A stretch of DNA of 33,628 bases from the NCBI GenBank assembly GCA_021824625.1, contig JAKAKE010000206.1:1-33628 (forward strand), read 5' to 3'. Numbering within the stretch: position 1 is the first letter of the stretch; each line of letters opens with the position of its first letter. Source of the DNA: Bacteroidota bacterium (GTDB lineage Bacteria; Bacteroidota; Ignavibacteria; Kapaibacteriales; UBA2268). The notes under the pieces were generated by a model. That model worked only from the letters and a program-made list of their open reading frames with translations. It made no database searches and was not told the DNA's origin. A program made the translations under genes and the position numbers. Positions 7,755 through 16,998 of the stretch are shown one piece after another.

Positions 7755-10700
7755 ATGAAAAGAAAAATTATTAGATGGTTTACTTTGATTGCGGTACTTT
7801 GTGCCTCTTTAAGTTATTCTTTAGCACAAACTGCTGTGATTAATTATATTGATGCCAACGGCTATCCGAATATCAAGGCATTTTACACTTATAAGGATAT
7901 TGCCGGGAAACAGGTAAGGCCTCCAAATTATAATTGGGTGCCACAGGATATAATTATCAAAGAAGAAGGTAAAAACAGAAACCACAATCCAGGCTCACCA
8001 AAGTGTGCAGACCCTAATCAAAAAGCATTTTCAGCAATTCTTGTATTTGATATTTCAAATTCGATGCAGAAAGGTATGCTTGGAGAAAATGATCCGCCTC
8101 CGGGCCAGGCAAAATGGGAAGTAGCTTTCAAAGCCATGGACCACTTTATTCGAGCCCTGGACCCTGCTTTAACTGAATGTGCCATAATTGAATTTGGTCA
8201 GTTAGCAGGTATCAGAAAATGGTTTACCAATGATAAAGACAGTCTGTTGCAGATAGTATCCCAAATACCAAGCTTTGAATTAAGAACAAATTATAATGCT
8301 GCCTTTCTAAGAAATAAAAAAAATGTTGACGGTAATATTATTGATGATTCATCTCAATCTCCACTTTATATTGCAAAATTTGCTAAATATAAACCTGTGA
8401 TTATCTTTTTAACAGATGGGAAACATAATCCTGGTAATCTAAATGGTGATGATGGCCCTTTCGAAGTAGGAAAAGCATATACCAAGGCACAGCAAAACGG
8501 TGTCTATGTTTTTGTGGTCAAAATTGGAAATGAAGCTTTAGATGCGACCAGTGATAATAACTTGAGACTTATGGCAGGGGTTGAAGGTAGTATTGATGAT
8601 AATCTTGCTATGAATGTAACGGACCCTGATGCATTATTAGGTTTCTACGACAAGGTGATTCAGATTTGCGGGGCGGTGGGCTATCCCGCACCATGCTATG
8701 TAGAGTGGACAAGCGAATGTGGACCAAGCGGTGCCAGAAGCTTAGACTTAACATTCCAGAAAGCCGGCGACCCTGTACTCACAGCAAGTTCATCTTTCAC
8801 AGTTAATAGCAATTTGAAACCGAATCTTGTATTTACACCAAATAAAATTGAATTTAAGAACATAGCCCCTCCCAATAATAGCCAGCAAACTGTAAAGGTG
8901 ACTGCAATAAATAATTATGTAGATTTTTTTGGTAGCGGATTCACATCAACCGACCCGCATTATACGGTTATTAATTGGGGAGGAATAGGACCAAAATTCA
9001 GATTGGATAAAGATGCTTCAAGAACATTTACAATCCGGTATGAGCCGACGGATTCATTTTGTACCTCGGGATTTATTGAATTTCCCGAAGGTATAGTAAG
9101 CAGTTCTTGCGGAGGCAGATTACCTGTGAGCGGAATACTCGACCAATTTGTACTGGATGTGGATATGGGAGATGCCACAGTCAATACAAATAAAGATGTT
9201 AAGGTAACGAATGTTTTCTGTAATAGAAGTTGTAGCCCTATAACCATTACTGCAATAAACTTTACTACCGGAGATGCAACTACGTTTTCGCATCATGGAT
9301 TAACACTTCCTATAACATTGGATCCCAGGGATTGTATTACTGATACATTCACTTTCAGTCCGAAAAGCCAGGGCCGGAAAAGTTCGAAAATTAACATTGT
9401 TATTGATACAGGAGCAGGTAATGCAACATTAGTTTCAGATATAACAGGAAATGGAATCGGGTTGCCTGGTATAAACTCTTACAATCCGGTTGTATTCCCA
9501 AATACCGATTGTGATACAACAACCAGGGATACACTTGTTTATCTTAAAAACACAGGCCCAATAGTTTTGAATATTGATTCCGTTAACAGCAATCTTGAAG
9601 GACCAAATAAAGATGAATTTAATTTTTCACCAAGGCCATTGCCGTCTCATATTGACCCCAACGACAGTATTGCTATAACTTTTTCTTTTATTCCGAAAAA
9701 GAGTGGTGTTAAGCAATGTTCTTTGCATGTCATAAGCGATGCAGATGGAAATGAAAACTATTACATTCAGCTTGATGCAATTGCCGACAGCGTGGATTTT
9801 GCACCGGATACAACAATAAATTTGGGTGTTGTATGCCTTGGCGATACAGTGAATACTAATTTCAATCTAAGAAATGTTGGCACAAAATCTTTACATATCA
9901 CTGCATCGGCTCCTTCAACAATGACATTAAATACTCCGCCCTGGGACTTGAACGGAGGAGAAAGTGAAATTGTAAATGTAACTTATATACCAACAACTGA
10001 TGGACCGATTAATTCAAATATAGTATTTACTGAAGACTTGTGTAATATTCAGAAAACAGTTAGATTCATCGGTACGGTTCATGACCCGAAGGTAACAAAT
10101 GCCAACGTAATCGTAACTTCAAATGTTGGTGTAGCTAAGATTGACACTATCAGAATTACGAATCCATCAACTTCTGTCCCATTGTTTATCAATAGTATAA
10201 CTACTTCTGACCCGCAGTTTAGTTTTATATCTTCGATTCCACCGATTCCGGGTTCAATACCCCCCGGTGGTTTTATGGATATAATAATAAGCTATTTACC
10301 GGATACGGCACTTGTTCTAAATGCCGGCCTTATTTTAAGTGGAATGCCATGCCATGATGTGATTATTCCTATGACAGGTAATCCGTCACTTGCTATGGTT
10401 GATATTGTAATTAACGAGGACTACACAGGTTTGGTTGGTGAAAAAAAGAATATAATTGTATATTTAACGAATGCCAAAATGTTTGCTGAATCAGGAACAT
10501 CAACTATTGATTATGAAGTAAGTTTCGATGCAAGTTTACTGAAGCAAGCTCCACCGGGGAACATTCCTGAAACAATGAGCGGTTCAGACAGGGTACTTCA
10601 TATTACGGGCAAGAGTGTTAGAAATCATAATAGTTTTCAGGTTATTGATACATTAAGACTATTAGTAACCGATGGAAATGTAGATAGTACTATATTGAAT

Positions 10701-11447
10701 ATAGAAAAAACAGTATCTAACAAGAGAAATGTTGCATTTAATGAGGATGACGGATTATTCCGCCTAATAGAAGCATCCGCAAAACTTTACACAAAATTTT
10801 ACGAAAAATCACCCGGTGAAGAATTTGAACTTGAAATTTGGCAGTCGGATGCTGTTAACCTGTCATCATTCCACGGAAGTATAACGACTGAAGTAAGATG
10901 CAACCCATTCGTCCTCGAGGGTGTTGGTCTTGATGATACACTAGAAAATGGTGATAGATATGTGAAATTGACCGGAATACCTATCAACAATTCAGAAAGC
11001 CCTCAGATGCTTAAATCATTCAAATTCAGACCGATGCTCGGACCTGTTGATTCTACATATCTCAAACTTGCGAACAGCCGTTCAGAAAACGGAATGATTA
11101 AATTTGATACTGTTGACGGTATGCTGAAATTAAAGGTTTGCATTGATGCTGACGGAACAAAGAGATTGTTTGACCCGAACGGAGGCACTGCATTAATTGA
11201 GGCAGTGAATCCAAATCCGACAAGTGGAATTACAGAAATTAAGTTTACGCTGTCCGAACCCGGGTTAACTAATATCTGGCTCTCGAATGTACTCGGTGAT
11301 AAAATCCTGAATGTCGCAAATGATGATATGAAACCGGGTAATAAGACATTGTATTTCGATGCAAACGATTTACCGGACGGAGTCTATTTTGTAATTATGC
11401 AGACCCCGACCCAGTTATTCAAAAAGAGGTTTAATATAATAAAGTAA
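7755..11447 (+). CDS. Secreted von Willebrand A protein with Ig-like repeats and T9SS sorting domain
   Basis: A 1230-aa secreted or surface protein. A signal peptide spans about residues 1-24 (ending SYSLAQ). A vWA domain covers about 91-300: ILVFDISNSM supplies the DxSxS metal-binding (MIDAS) motif and IIFLTDGKHNPG the distal aspartate. Then follow several cysteine-containing beta-sandwich repeats of the choice-of-anchor/ASPM-Hydin type (about 350-880; e.g. TFTIRYEPTDSFC, ITFSFIPKKSG, VNVTYIPT). The last 80 residues (NPNPTSGITEIKFTLSE... YFDANDLPDGVYFVI...KKRFNII) are a classic type IX secretion C-terminal signal (type A), removed on export. It probably acts in adhesion or matrix binding. 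Single gene, with a hairpin terminator at 11496. Confidence 0.9.
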   Translation: MKRKIIRWFTLIAVLCASLSYSLAQTAVINYIDANGYPNIKAFYTYKDIAGKQVRPPNYNWVPQDIIIKEEGKNRNHNPGSPKCADPNQKAFSAILVFDISNSMQKGMLGENDPPPGQAKWEVAFKAMDHFIRALDPALTECAIIEFGQLAGIRKWFTNDKDSLLQIVSQIPSFELRTNYNAAFLRNKKNVDGNIIDDSSQSPLYIAKFAKYKPVIIFLTDGKHNPGNLNGDDGPFEVGKAYTKAQQNGVYVFVVKIGNEALDATSDNNLRLMAGVEGSIDDNLAMNVTDPDALLGFYDKVIQICGAVGYPAPCYVEWTSECGPSGARSLDLTFQKAGDPVLTASSSFTVNSNLKPNLVFTPNKIEFKNIAPPNNSQQTVKVTAINNYVDFFGSGFTSTDPHYTVINWGGIGPKFRLDKDASRTFTIRYEPTDSFCTSGFIEFPEGIVSSSCGGRLPVSGILDQFVLDVDMGDATVNTNKDVKVTNVFCNRSCSPITITAINFTTGDATTFSHHGLTLPITLDPRDCITDTFTFSPKSQGRKSSKINIVIDTGAGNATLVSDITGNGIGLPGINSYNPVVFPNTDCDTTTRDTLVYLKNTGPIVLNIDSVNSNLEGPNKDEFNFSPRPLPSHIDPNDSIAITFSFIPKKSGVKQCSLHVISDADGNENYYIQLDAIADSVDFAPDTTINLGVVCLGDTVNTNFNLRNVGTKSLHITASAPSTMTLNTPPWDLNGGESEIVNVTYIPTTDGPINSNIVFTEDLCNIQKTVRFIGTVHDPKVTNANVIVTSNVGVAKIDTIRITNPSTSVPLFINSITTSDPQFSFISSIPPIPGSIPPGGFMDIIISYLPDTALVLNAGLILSGMPCHDVIIPMTGNPSLAMVDIVINEDYTGLVGEKKNIIVYLTNAKMFAESGTSTIDYEVSFDASLLKQAPPGNIPETMSGSDRVLHITGKSVRNHNSFQVIDTLRLLVTDGNVDSTILNIEKTVSNKRNVAFNEDDGLFRLIEASAKLYTKFYEKSPGEEFELEIWQSDAVNLSSFHGSITTEVRCNPFVLEGVGLDDTLENGDRYVKLTGIPINNSESPQMLKSFKFRPMLGPVDSTYLKLANSRSENGMIKFDTVDGMLKLKVCIDADGTKRLFDPNGGTALIEAVNPNPTSGITEIKFTLSEPGLTNIWLSNVLGDKILNVANDDMKPGNKTLYFDANDLPDGVYFVIMQTPTQLFKKRFNIIK

Positions 11448-11495
11448 AGAAATTATAAGCAAATAATTGTTAATTTTGCATCAGCAATGATGAGT

Positions 11496-11531
11496 AAGCC
11501 CCATCATTCACATTAGTGAAAAGTGGGGCTT
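11496..11531 (+). terminator. Two-part hairpin terminator after the T9SS cargo gene
   Basis: AAGCCCCA (11496-11503) pairs with TGGGGCTT (11524-11531), and inside it TTCAC pairs with GTGAA around a 4-nt loop. It lies 48 bp past the stop codon. A strong U-run is absent, but the stem is long and GC-rich relative to the surroundings. Confidence 0.7.
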
Positions 11532-11589
11532 CCTCGTATTAATTACGAATTACGATTTATGAATTACGAATGAAATTTATAAAAATACC

Positions 11590-11653
11590 GTCCCGATGGG
11601 ACTCGGATTAATTTTGTTTATTATTCTCTATAAATATGACATCCCTCCGGGAT
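11590..11653. repeat. Two short REP-like palindromes
   Basis: GTCCCGATGGGAC (11590-11602) and ATCCCTCCGGGAT (11641-11653) are 5-bp stems with 3-nt loops. They lie just before and at the edge of the tandem 129-bp repeats, which carry a third palindrome of the same type. Together with AT-rich AATTACGA-like iterations at 11540-11570 they fill this 463-bp gene-free stretch. Confidence 0.6.
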
Positions 11654-11777
11654 TCAAAACATAAATAAGCAACATAGTTGCGAAATATTTAAAGCAGGAT
11701 GATTCATTGGACGGTGTAGCTCCGTGGGAGCGGCATATTTGATTAAATTTATTCAAAAAATACTTTATCAAATATAA
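11649..11777. repeat. 129-bp tandem repeat, copy A
   Basis: Nearly identical to 11780-11908 with period 131 bp. The few differences include 11662 T/C, AGCAGG/AGTAAG, GTGGGAG/GTAGGAG and GATTAAA/GATTTAA. It holds the hairpin AGCTCCGTGGGAGC and the adjoining GGCATATTTG. It is followed immediately by an ATG (11778), the start of a 16-codon open frame that runs into copy B and is probably meaningless. Confidence 0.93.
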
Positions 11778-11779
11778 AT

Positions 11780-11908
11780 GGGATTCAAAACACAAATAAG
11801 CAACATAGTTGCGAAATATTTAAAGTAAGATGATTCATTGGACGGTGTAGCTCCGTAGGAGCGGCATATTTGATTTAATTTATTCAAAAAATACTTTATC
11901 AAATATAA
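11780..11908. repeat. 129-bp tandem repeat, copy B, abutting the NUDIX start
   Basis: Second copy of the 129-bp unit. It ends two bases before the NUDIX ATG at 11911, so the whole leader of that gene is repeat sequence. CATATTTG within GCGGCATATTTG is close to a TAnnTTTG promoter element about 40 bases before the ATG, so the repeat could supply a promoter. Confidence 0.93.
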
Positions 11909-11910
11909 TA

Positions 11911-12468
11911 ATGACCGATAAACATATTGAGAAGTGGGATACATTAGAAAAAAGAAAAGTAGATAATTTCAAGATATTCGACTTATCATGGATTAGACGC
12001 AGGCATCCCAATTTAGGAAAAGAAGGTGAATTTGTTGTCCTGGATTCTCAATTGTGGGTTAATATTATCCCGGTAACCAAAGATAAGAAGGTGGTATTAA
12101 TCGAACAGTACAGGCAGGGAACAGATGAAATAACACTTGAGGTACCCGGTGGATTAGTAGAATCAGGTGAGGATGCCCGTGAAGCGGGAGAGAGGGAATG
12201 CCGTGAAGAAACCGGTTATGAAGGGATTGGGAAAGCAATGTTATTGGGAGAAAATTCACCTAATCCGGCATTTTTGAATAATAAGTGTTTTTCTTATGTT
12301 TGGTTAGACTGTGAATTGAAATTTAAACAAAAACTCGACAGGCATGAGGATATTAAGGTAATGGAAGTACCGATTAACGAGATTAAAAAGATGATAATGG
12401 ATGGCAGAATCAGGCATTCACTGGTTCTGACAGCATTCTTTTTTTATTCGTTGAAATATGGGTTGTAA
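11911..12468 (+). CDS. NUDIX hydrolase, ADP-ribose pyrophosphatase-like
   Basis: A 185-aa NUDIX hydrolase. The NUDIX box runs from G81 to Y103 and fits Gx5Ex7REUxEExGU exactly (GLVESGE, then RECREETGY); its acidic residues bind Mg2+ for cleavage of a nucleoside diphosphate linked to another group. The N-terminal strand region (FVVLDSQLWVNIIPVTKDKKVVLIEQYR) and the box spacing resemble ADP-ribose or ADP-sugar pyrophosphatases; the precise substrate cannot be read from the sequence. The start codon directly follows a 129-bp repeat and has no Shine-Dalgarno. Just upstream of parA with 72 bp between them; functional linkage is unlikely. Confidence 0.92.
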   Translation: MTDKHIEKWDTLEKRKVDNFKIFDLSWIRRRHPNLGKEGEFVVLDSQLWVNIIPVTKDKKVVLIEQYRQGTDEITLEVPGGLVESGEDAREAGERECREETGYEGIGKAMLLGENSPNPAFLNNKCFSYVWLDCELKFKQKLDRHEDIKVMEVPINEIKKMIMDGRIRHSLVLTAFFFYSLKYGL

Positions 12469-12484
12469 ATATTACCCCTGAATC

Positions 12485-12502
12485 TCCCTTTTATCAAGGG
12501 GA
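12485..12502. repeat. Small hairpin related to the REP-like family
   Basis: TCCCTTTTATCAAGGGGA has a 5-bp stem (CCCTT/AAGGG) after the NUDIX gene. It resembles the CTCCCTTTGTAAAAGGGAG palindrome of the 175-bp repeat and could also act as a weak terminator before parA. Confidence 0.35.
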
Positions 12503-12540
12503 ATAATTAGAGAAAGGATAAAGATAACGATAAAGGAATT

Positions 12541-13320
12541 ATGGGTAAAATAATTGCGATAGCTAATCAAAAGGGCGGTGTTGGTAAAACAACAACGGGT
12601 GTAAATCTTGCGGCATCAATAGCGGCTCAAGATTTTTCGGTATTACTTGTGGATATAGACCCTCAGTCCAACACCACCAATGGCGTTGGTGTTGATTCAA
12701 GAGGCTTGGATGTTTCTATATACGAAGTTTTGACGATTGGTATCTCAATAGAAGATGCGATTGTCGAGACAAATATGCCTAACCTGAAAATTCTTCCTTC
12801 GCATATAAATCTTGTCGGTGCGGAAATTGAAATGGTCAACAGAACAAACAGGGAACTTGTGCTGAAAAATATTCTCGACAAAATAAAAAATGATTATCAG
12901 TTTATTATTATTGACTGCCCCCCATCGCTTGGCTTGCTGACTCTGAATGCCCTGACGGCGGCAGATTCGGTGCTGATTCCCGTTCAGTGCGAATATTATG
13001 CTCTCGAAGGATTGGGACAACTTCTGAATACAATATCAATCGTGAGATACAGGCTCAACCAAAGGCTTACAATCGAGGGAGTGCTGCTCACTATGTTCGA
13101 CTCGAGGCTGAGGCTCTCGAACCAGGTGGTGGATGAAGTGAAGAAGCATTTTGAGGATAAAGTGTTCAATACAATTATCACAAGGAACGTAAGGCTGTCG
13201 GAGGCTCCGAGCCACGGGAAGCCCGCGTTATTATATGACGCTTTCAGTTCGGGTGCGAAGAATTATATTGACTTGTCGAAAGAAGTCATTGAAAGAAACA
13301 GAAAATTTCTTAATTTATAA
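12541..13320 (+). CDS. parA: ParA/Soj chromosome-partitioning ATPase
   Basis: A 259-aa ParA. The deviant Walker A motif KGGVGKTTT is at residues 11-19, the A' motif [11 protein letters not shown] at about 34-44 and the Walker B-like [14 protein letters not shown] at about 121-134. ParA dimerises on ATP, binds DNA non-specifically and moves ParB-parS complexes to the new pole. AAAGGA precedes the ATG. It lies 30 bp upstream of parB, the normal chromosomal order. The length, lacking an N-terminal HTH, is that of a chromosomal (type Ib-like) Soj rather than a plasmid type Ia ParA. I found no parS palindrome by eye in the window. Confidence 0.96.
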   Translation: MGKIIAIANQKGGVGKTTTGVNLAASIAAQDFSVLLVDIDPQSNTTNGVGVDSRGLDVSIYEVLTIGISIEDAIVETNMPNLKILPSHINLVGAEIEMVNRTNRELVLKNILDKIKNDYQFIIIDCPPSLGLLTLNALTAADSVLIPVQCEYYALEGLGQLLNTISIVRYRLNQRLTIEGVLLTMFDSRLRLSNQVVDEVKKHFEDKVFNTIITRNVRLSEAPSHGKPALLYDAFSSGAKNYIDLSKEVIERNRKFLNL

Positions 13321-13350
13321 TTTATTACTAAAATTATCATAGAGAAGAAA

Positions 13351-14316
13351 ATGTCAAAATCTGCAAAACCAACCGGCTTAGGAAAAGGATTAGGTGCCTT
13401 GCTTCCGTCTATTGAATATTCGGATAAAGGATTTAAATTCACGGATGAAGGACAGGAGGAGGAAAGGCAGGGCAATTTCGTCTTGGTGGAAGTTGCAAAA
13501 ATCAATTATAATCCATACCAGCCGCGTAAGGATTTTGAAAAAGAATCATTGGAAGGACTGAAAAATTCAATACTCGAACACGGCCTTTTGAATCCGATTA
13601 CAGTTCGTAAGGCTGTCAACGGATATGAGCTGATTGCAGGTGAAAGGAGGCTCAGGGCAATGATAGCAGGCGGCATGCTGAAAGTTCCGGCTATTGTTCT
13701 GGAAGTTGACCAGGGGACAGATTCAATCGTACTTGCATTAATCGAAAATGTTCAGAGGGAAGACCTGAATCCGATTGAAACAGCTTACGGATATAAATCC
13801 CTGATGGACGAGTGCCAGCTTACACAGGAAGAAGTAGCATCGAAAGTAGGTAAAGACAGGTCAACTATAACAAACTTTCTCCGGCTTATACGCCTGCCCG
13901 AAGACATACAGGAAAGCATACGTAAAAGAGAACTCTCTATGGGACATGCACGTGCTTTGCTCGGTTTGACAAATCCAAAGAAGATGTCCCTGGTCTGGAA
14001 GCAAATACTGGAAAAAGGACTTTCGGTAAGGGATACCGAGAACATGGTCAGGGATGTGGAATCGGGAAAAGTTACATTTGGCAAAGATGGTGCCAGTAAA
14101 AGCGATGAGACAAAAGATACCGAGAAGAAAGCCAAAATCAGCCCTGAAGTGGCAATCATATTAAGAGAGCAGGAGGATAAGCTGAGGCATCTCTACGGCA
14201 CTGAGGTAAAAATCCACACGAAGACAAAGGAAAGCGGCTCGATTGAATTTGATTTCTACTCCGGCGACGACCTCGAGAGATTGATTGACTTATTTTCGTC
14301 AATAGAAGAGAAGTAA
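13351..14316 (+). CDS. parB: ParB/Spo0J chromosome-partitioning protein
   Basis: A 321-aa ParB, the CTP-dependent clamp that loads at parS. The N-terminal GLGKGLGALLP (residues 9-19) is the ParA-interaction peptide. The CTPase core has NPYQPRKDF (about 54-62), YELIAGERRLRA (about 91-102) and ENVQREDLNPIE (about 132-143). A helix-turn-helix for parS binding follows at about 158-185 (TQEEVASKVGKDRSTITNFLRL). The C-terminal region (about 270-321) is the dimerisation domain; a charged low-complexity stretch at about 240-262 (SKSDETKDTEKK) links it. Co-transcribed with parA. Confidence 0.95.
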   Translation: MSKSAKPTGLGKGLGALLPSIEYSDKGFKFTDEGQEEERQGNFVLVEVAKINYNPYQPRKDFEKESLEGLKNSILEHGLLNPITVRKAVNGYELIAGERRLRAMIAGGMLKVPAIVLEVDQGTDSIVLALIENVQREDLNPIETAYGYKSLMDECQLTQEEVASKVGKDRSTITNFLRLIRLPEDIQESIRKRELSMGHARALLGLTNPKKMSLVWKQILEKGLSVRDTENMVRDVESGKVTFGKDGASKSDETKDTEKKAKISPEVAIILREQEDKLRHLYGTEVKIHTKTKESGSIEFDFYSGDDLERLIDLFSSIEEK

Positions 14317-14333
14317 ATTAATTAAAAATTAAT

Positions 14334-14354
14334 AATTCACAATTCACAATTCAC
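14334..14354. repeat. Three 7-bp AATTCAC units
   Basis: Three perfect tandem AATTCAC units in the 138-bp AT-rich gap after parB, followed by related AATTAAGGATTAAGAATTAAG iterations. Similar AT-rich iterations recur in other gaps of this window. A TATATTTG at 14402-14409 could be a -7 promoter element for the next gene. Confidence 0.7.
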
Positions 14355-14454
14355 AATTAAGGATTAAGAATTAAGATGTTTTAACATTCTTATATCTTAC
14401 TTATATTTGCCTACGAGTATTAATTCTTTCAATTAAGAAAATTTTCTCAATTGT

Positions 14455-14997
14455 ATGCAAAGTGAATTTGATATACTGAAGGATGTTGTCGGCAAGCTCG
14501 AAGAACTTGAAATTGAATATATGCTGACAGGTTCTTTCGCAATGAATTATTATGCAATCCCGCGGATGACACGGGGTATTGACATTATTATTGAATTGTA
14601 TTTATCAGGTATTGACAAGCTTTATAATAAGTTTAAAGATGAATATTATATTGATAAAGATGTTATAACTGAATCAATAAAACAGCAATCTATTTTTAAT
14701 ATTTTGCATAATGATTCATTCACTAAAATTGATTTTATAATCAGAAAAAAAGATGAATACAGAACAAATGAATTCAAAAGAAGAATTAAAGTATTATATA
14801 ATGATATTGATGTTTTTATTGTATCAAAAGAAGATTTAATTATTTCAAAGCTGATTTGGGCAAGGGACGGTGATTCGGATTACCAACTAAGAGATGTTAA
14901 GAATCTGATGGGAACCGGATATGATAAAGAATATCTCAAAATGTTAATTGACAAATTAAATTTAACGGATGTATTTCAAAGGATTAAGAATGACTGA
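14455..14997 (+). CDS. Nucleotidyltransferase-fold protein (first gene of a two-gene module)
   Basis: A 180-aa protein of the minimal nucleotidyltransferase superfamily. The core TGSFAMNYYAIPRMTRGIDI (25-42) has the GS signature followed by the position where two metal-binding aspartates are expected (RDID in relatives as I recall them). Here the first is Gly41 while Asp43 is retained. A further acidic strand (KIDFII, about 91-96) and EDLIISKLIWARDGDSDYQLRDVKNL (about 122-147) match the helical part of AbiEii-like or DUF6036-like proteins. It overlaps the next gene by 8 bp, so the two are translationally coupled. A toxin-antitoxin or defence role is a guess from the fold and pairing. The G41 change may mean loss of transferase activity. 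Confidence 0.78.
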   Translation: MQSEFDILKDVVGKLEELEIEYMLTGSFAMNYYAIPRMTRGIDIIIELYLSGIDKLYNKFKDEYYIDKDVITESIKQQSIFNILHNDSFTKIDFIIRKKDEYRTNEFKRRIKVLYNDIDVFIVSKEDLIISKLIWARDGDSDYQLRDVKNLMGTGYDKEYLKMLIDKLNLTDVFQRIKND

Positions 14998-15247
14998 CAC
15001 ATCGCCTGAATTCGAGAAATTTTACCGTGAAAAGATGATGTCCCTGTCGTCAGACGAAAGAATCAGAATCGGCTTGAGCATGAATGAGACAGCACGCCAA
15101 ATCGTATGGTCATCCATCCCTGCAGACCTGCCTGAATCGGAACGCCGTGTGCAGTTTTTCCTGAGATATTATAAAAATGATTTCACCGGAAAGCAGAGGA
15201 ATGAGATAATCAAGAAGATAAGAAATAATACTCAAAGAAAAATATAA
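14990..15247 (+). CDS. Small partner protein of the nucleotidyltransferase
   Basis: An 85-aa soluble, mostly helical protein. The start at 14990 (MTDTSPEF) is preferred over an in-frame ATG seven codons earlier because ATGACTGA overlaps the upstream stop, as in coupled pairs. The pattern SSDERIRIGLSMNETARQIVW...LPESERRVQFFLRYYKNDF (residues about 19-66) resembles a small family that I recall sitting next to nucleotidyltransferase genes. No catalytic motif is visible. The pair may form an antitoxin-toxin-like or regulatory module, but which member would be which is not evident. Confidence 0.7.
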   Translation: MTDTSPEFEKFYREKMMSLSSDERIRIGLSMNETARQIVWSSIPADLPESERRVQFFLRYYKNDFTGKQRNEIIKKIRNNTQRKI

Positions 15248-15369
15248 AATTACCCCGATTGAAATAAAATCTACGGTGCCATTTTTTTCTGCTTAATATT
15301 TAATCCATTTCATATATTTTTGTGAATACACGAACCGGACATTTAACCATGAACAACGAATAAATTTTT

Positions 15370-16935
15370 ATGGATGCAAACAAGGAATTAATTGACAAGA
15401 AGATTAAAAAGCTGAGAGAAATTCAGGAAAAAGCATTACTCGGCGGCGGCAAGAAAAGAATTGACGACCAGCACGCTAAAGGCAAGCTGACTGCAAGGGA
15501 GCGGCTCGACCTTATGCTCGACAAAGGTTCTTTCCGCGAAATTGACAGACTTGTCCATCATCATTCACATGAATTCGGATTGAATAAAACCGTGTTTTTC
15601 GGAGACGGAGTAGTTACCGGACACGGCGAAATAAACGGGCAGAAGGTGTTCGTGTTTTCTCAGGATTTCACTGTTCTCGGAGGAAGTCTTGCGGAAGAAC
15701 ACGGAAGAAAAATTTGCAAGATTATGGAAATGGCGATGAAAAGCGGCTTGCCTGTGATTGGGCTGAATGATTCAGGCGGTGCGCGTGTGCAGGAAGGTGT
15801 GATATCGCTTGGGGCTTATGCAGATATTTTTCTTTTGAATACACTTGCATCCGGTGTTGTTCCTCAGATTTCGGTTGTAATGGGTCCCTGTGCCGGTGGT
15901 GCGGTTTATTCACCTGCGATAACAGATTTTATTATCATGGTGAGGAAAACTTCATACATGTTTGTTACTGGTCCAAAGGTTGTTAAGACTGTAACTCATG
16001 AAGATCTGACTTCGGATGAACTCGGGGGTGCTGATGTGCATGCTTCCAAGAGCGGTGTGGCTCACTTCGTTGCAGACAATGACATGGAAGCTATGGAAAT
16101 TGTGAAAAAGCTGATGTCATATATTCCGTCAAATAATGCAGAGGAGCCTCCTTACATCCCGAATGATGACCCGGTTGACAGACAGGATGACGAACTGACA
16201 TATATAATTCCTGCAAATCCGAATCAGCCATATGATATGAAGGAAATCATTCGCAAGGTTGCAGATAAAAGCGAGTTCCTCGAAGTGCATAAAGATTGGG
16301 CAATGAATATAATCGTTGGATTCATCCGGCTGGGAGGCAGGTCAATCGGTGTAATAGCGAATCAGCCTGCAATCATGGCGGGAGTACTGGATATAAATTC
16401 ATCACGCAAGGCAGGGCGTTTCATCCGATTCTGCGATGCATTCAACATACCGCTCCTCACGTTTGAAGATGTTCCCGGTTTCATGCCCGGTGCCGACCAG
16501 GAATGGGGAGGAATAATTGCCAATGGTGCAAAATTACTTTATGCTTACTGCGAGGCGACTGTACCTAAGGTTACTGTGATTACACGTAAAGCTTACGGAG
16601 GTGCTTATGACGTGATGAACAGTAAGCACGTCCGCGGCGATTTGAACTTTGCCTGGCCCACTGCGGAGCTTGCGGTGATGGGTGCAAAAGGTGCCGTAGA
16701 AATTATTTTTAAGAAGGAGATCGAATCTGCAGAGGATTCAGAGAACAGGGAAACTGAACTGATTAATGAATTCACGGACAAGTTTGCTAATCCATACATT
16801 GCGGCTTCCTACGGCTATATTGACGAGGTTATAGAGCCTAAGTACACGCGTCAACGTTTGATTGAAGCATTCTCACTGTTAGAGAACAAGGTGGATAAAA
16901 ATCCACCGCGGAAGCACGGGAATATCCCGTTGTGA
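15370..16935 (+). CDS. Acyl-CoA carboxylase carboxyltransferase subunit (propionyl-/methylmalonyl-CoA type)
   Basis: A 521-aa biotin-dependent carboxyltransferase (PccB/MmdA type), which moves CO2 between carboxybiotin and an acyl-CoA, most likely propionyl-CoA giving methylmalonyl-CoA, or the reverse in a decarboxylase. The two crotonase-like halves are clear: the N-half has [18 protein letters not shown] (about 37-54), [12 protein letters not shown] (about 137-148) and [13 protein letters not shown] (about 176-188). The C-half has [17 protein letters not shown] (about 371-387) and [14 protein letters not shown] (about 402-415). The biotin carboxylase and biotin-carrier subunits are not in this window. 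The ATG is preceded by an A/T-rich leader without a Shine-Dalgarno. The stop codon is 6 bp from a 31-bp direct repeat. Confidence 0.93.
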   Translation: MDANKELIDKKIKKLREIQEKALLGGGKKRIDDQHAKGKLTARERLDLMLDKGSFREIDRLVHHHSHEFGLNKTVFFGDGVVTGHGEINGQKVFVFSQDFTVLGGSLAEEHGRKICKIMEMAMKSGLPVIGLNDSGGARVQEGVISLGAYADIFLLNTLASGVVPQISVVMGPCAGGAVYSPAITDFIIMVRKTSYMFVTGPKVVKTVTHEDLTSDELGGADVHASKSGVAHFVADNDMEAMEIVKKLMSYIPSNNAEEPPYIPNDDPVDRQDDELTYIIPANPNQPYDMKEIIRKVADKSEFLEVHKDWAMNIIVGFIRLGGRSIGVIANQPAIMAGVLDINSSRKAGRFIRFCDAFNIPLLTFEDVPGFMPGADQEWGGIIANGAKLLYAYCEATVPKVTVITRKAYGGAYDVMNSKHVRGDLNFAWPTAELAVMGAKGAVEIIFKKEIESAEDSENRETELINEFTDKFANPYIAASYGYIDEVIEPKYTRQRLIEAFSLLENKVDKNPPRKHGNIPL

Positions 16936-16941
16936 TGAAAT

Positions 16942-16972
16942 TTTGATTACAAGTAAAGTTTTAGTAAATTTC
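16942..16972. repeat. 31-bp direct repeat, left copy (bounds phage-like cassette)
   Basis: Identical to 17644-17674 except for one base (16949 A versus 17651 G); offset 702 bp. The bases on either side differ, so the boundaries are sharp. The left copy sits 6 bp after the carboxyltransferase stop codon; the right copy cuts into the cassette's third gene. Confidence 0.93.
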
Positions 16973-16998
16973 GGAGCAATTGCAAGGGAAAAAAGAAT

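Noticed and set aside
11778-11828. 16-codon open frame beginning at the end of repeat copy A
   Set aside because: It consists only of repeat DNA, lacks a ribosome-binding site, and exists because the second copy follows an ATG by chance.
12541-14316. A parS site near parA-parB
   Set aside because: No 16-bp palindrome resembling TGTTTCACGTGAAACA was seen; the nearest look-alike, TGTTTCACCCG near 30490, matches only one arm and is inside a gene.
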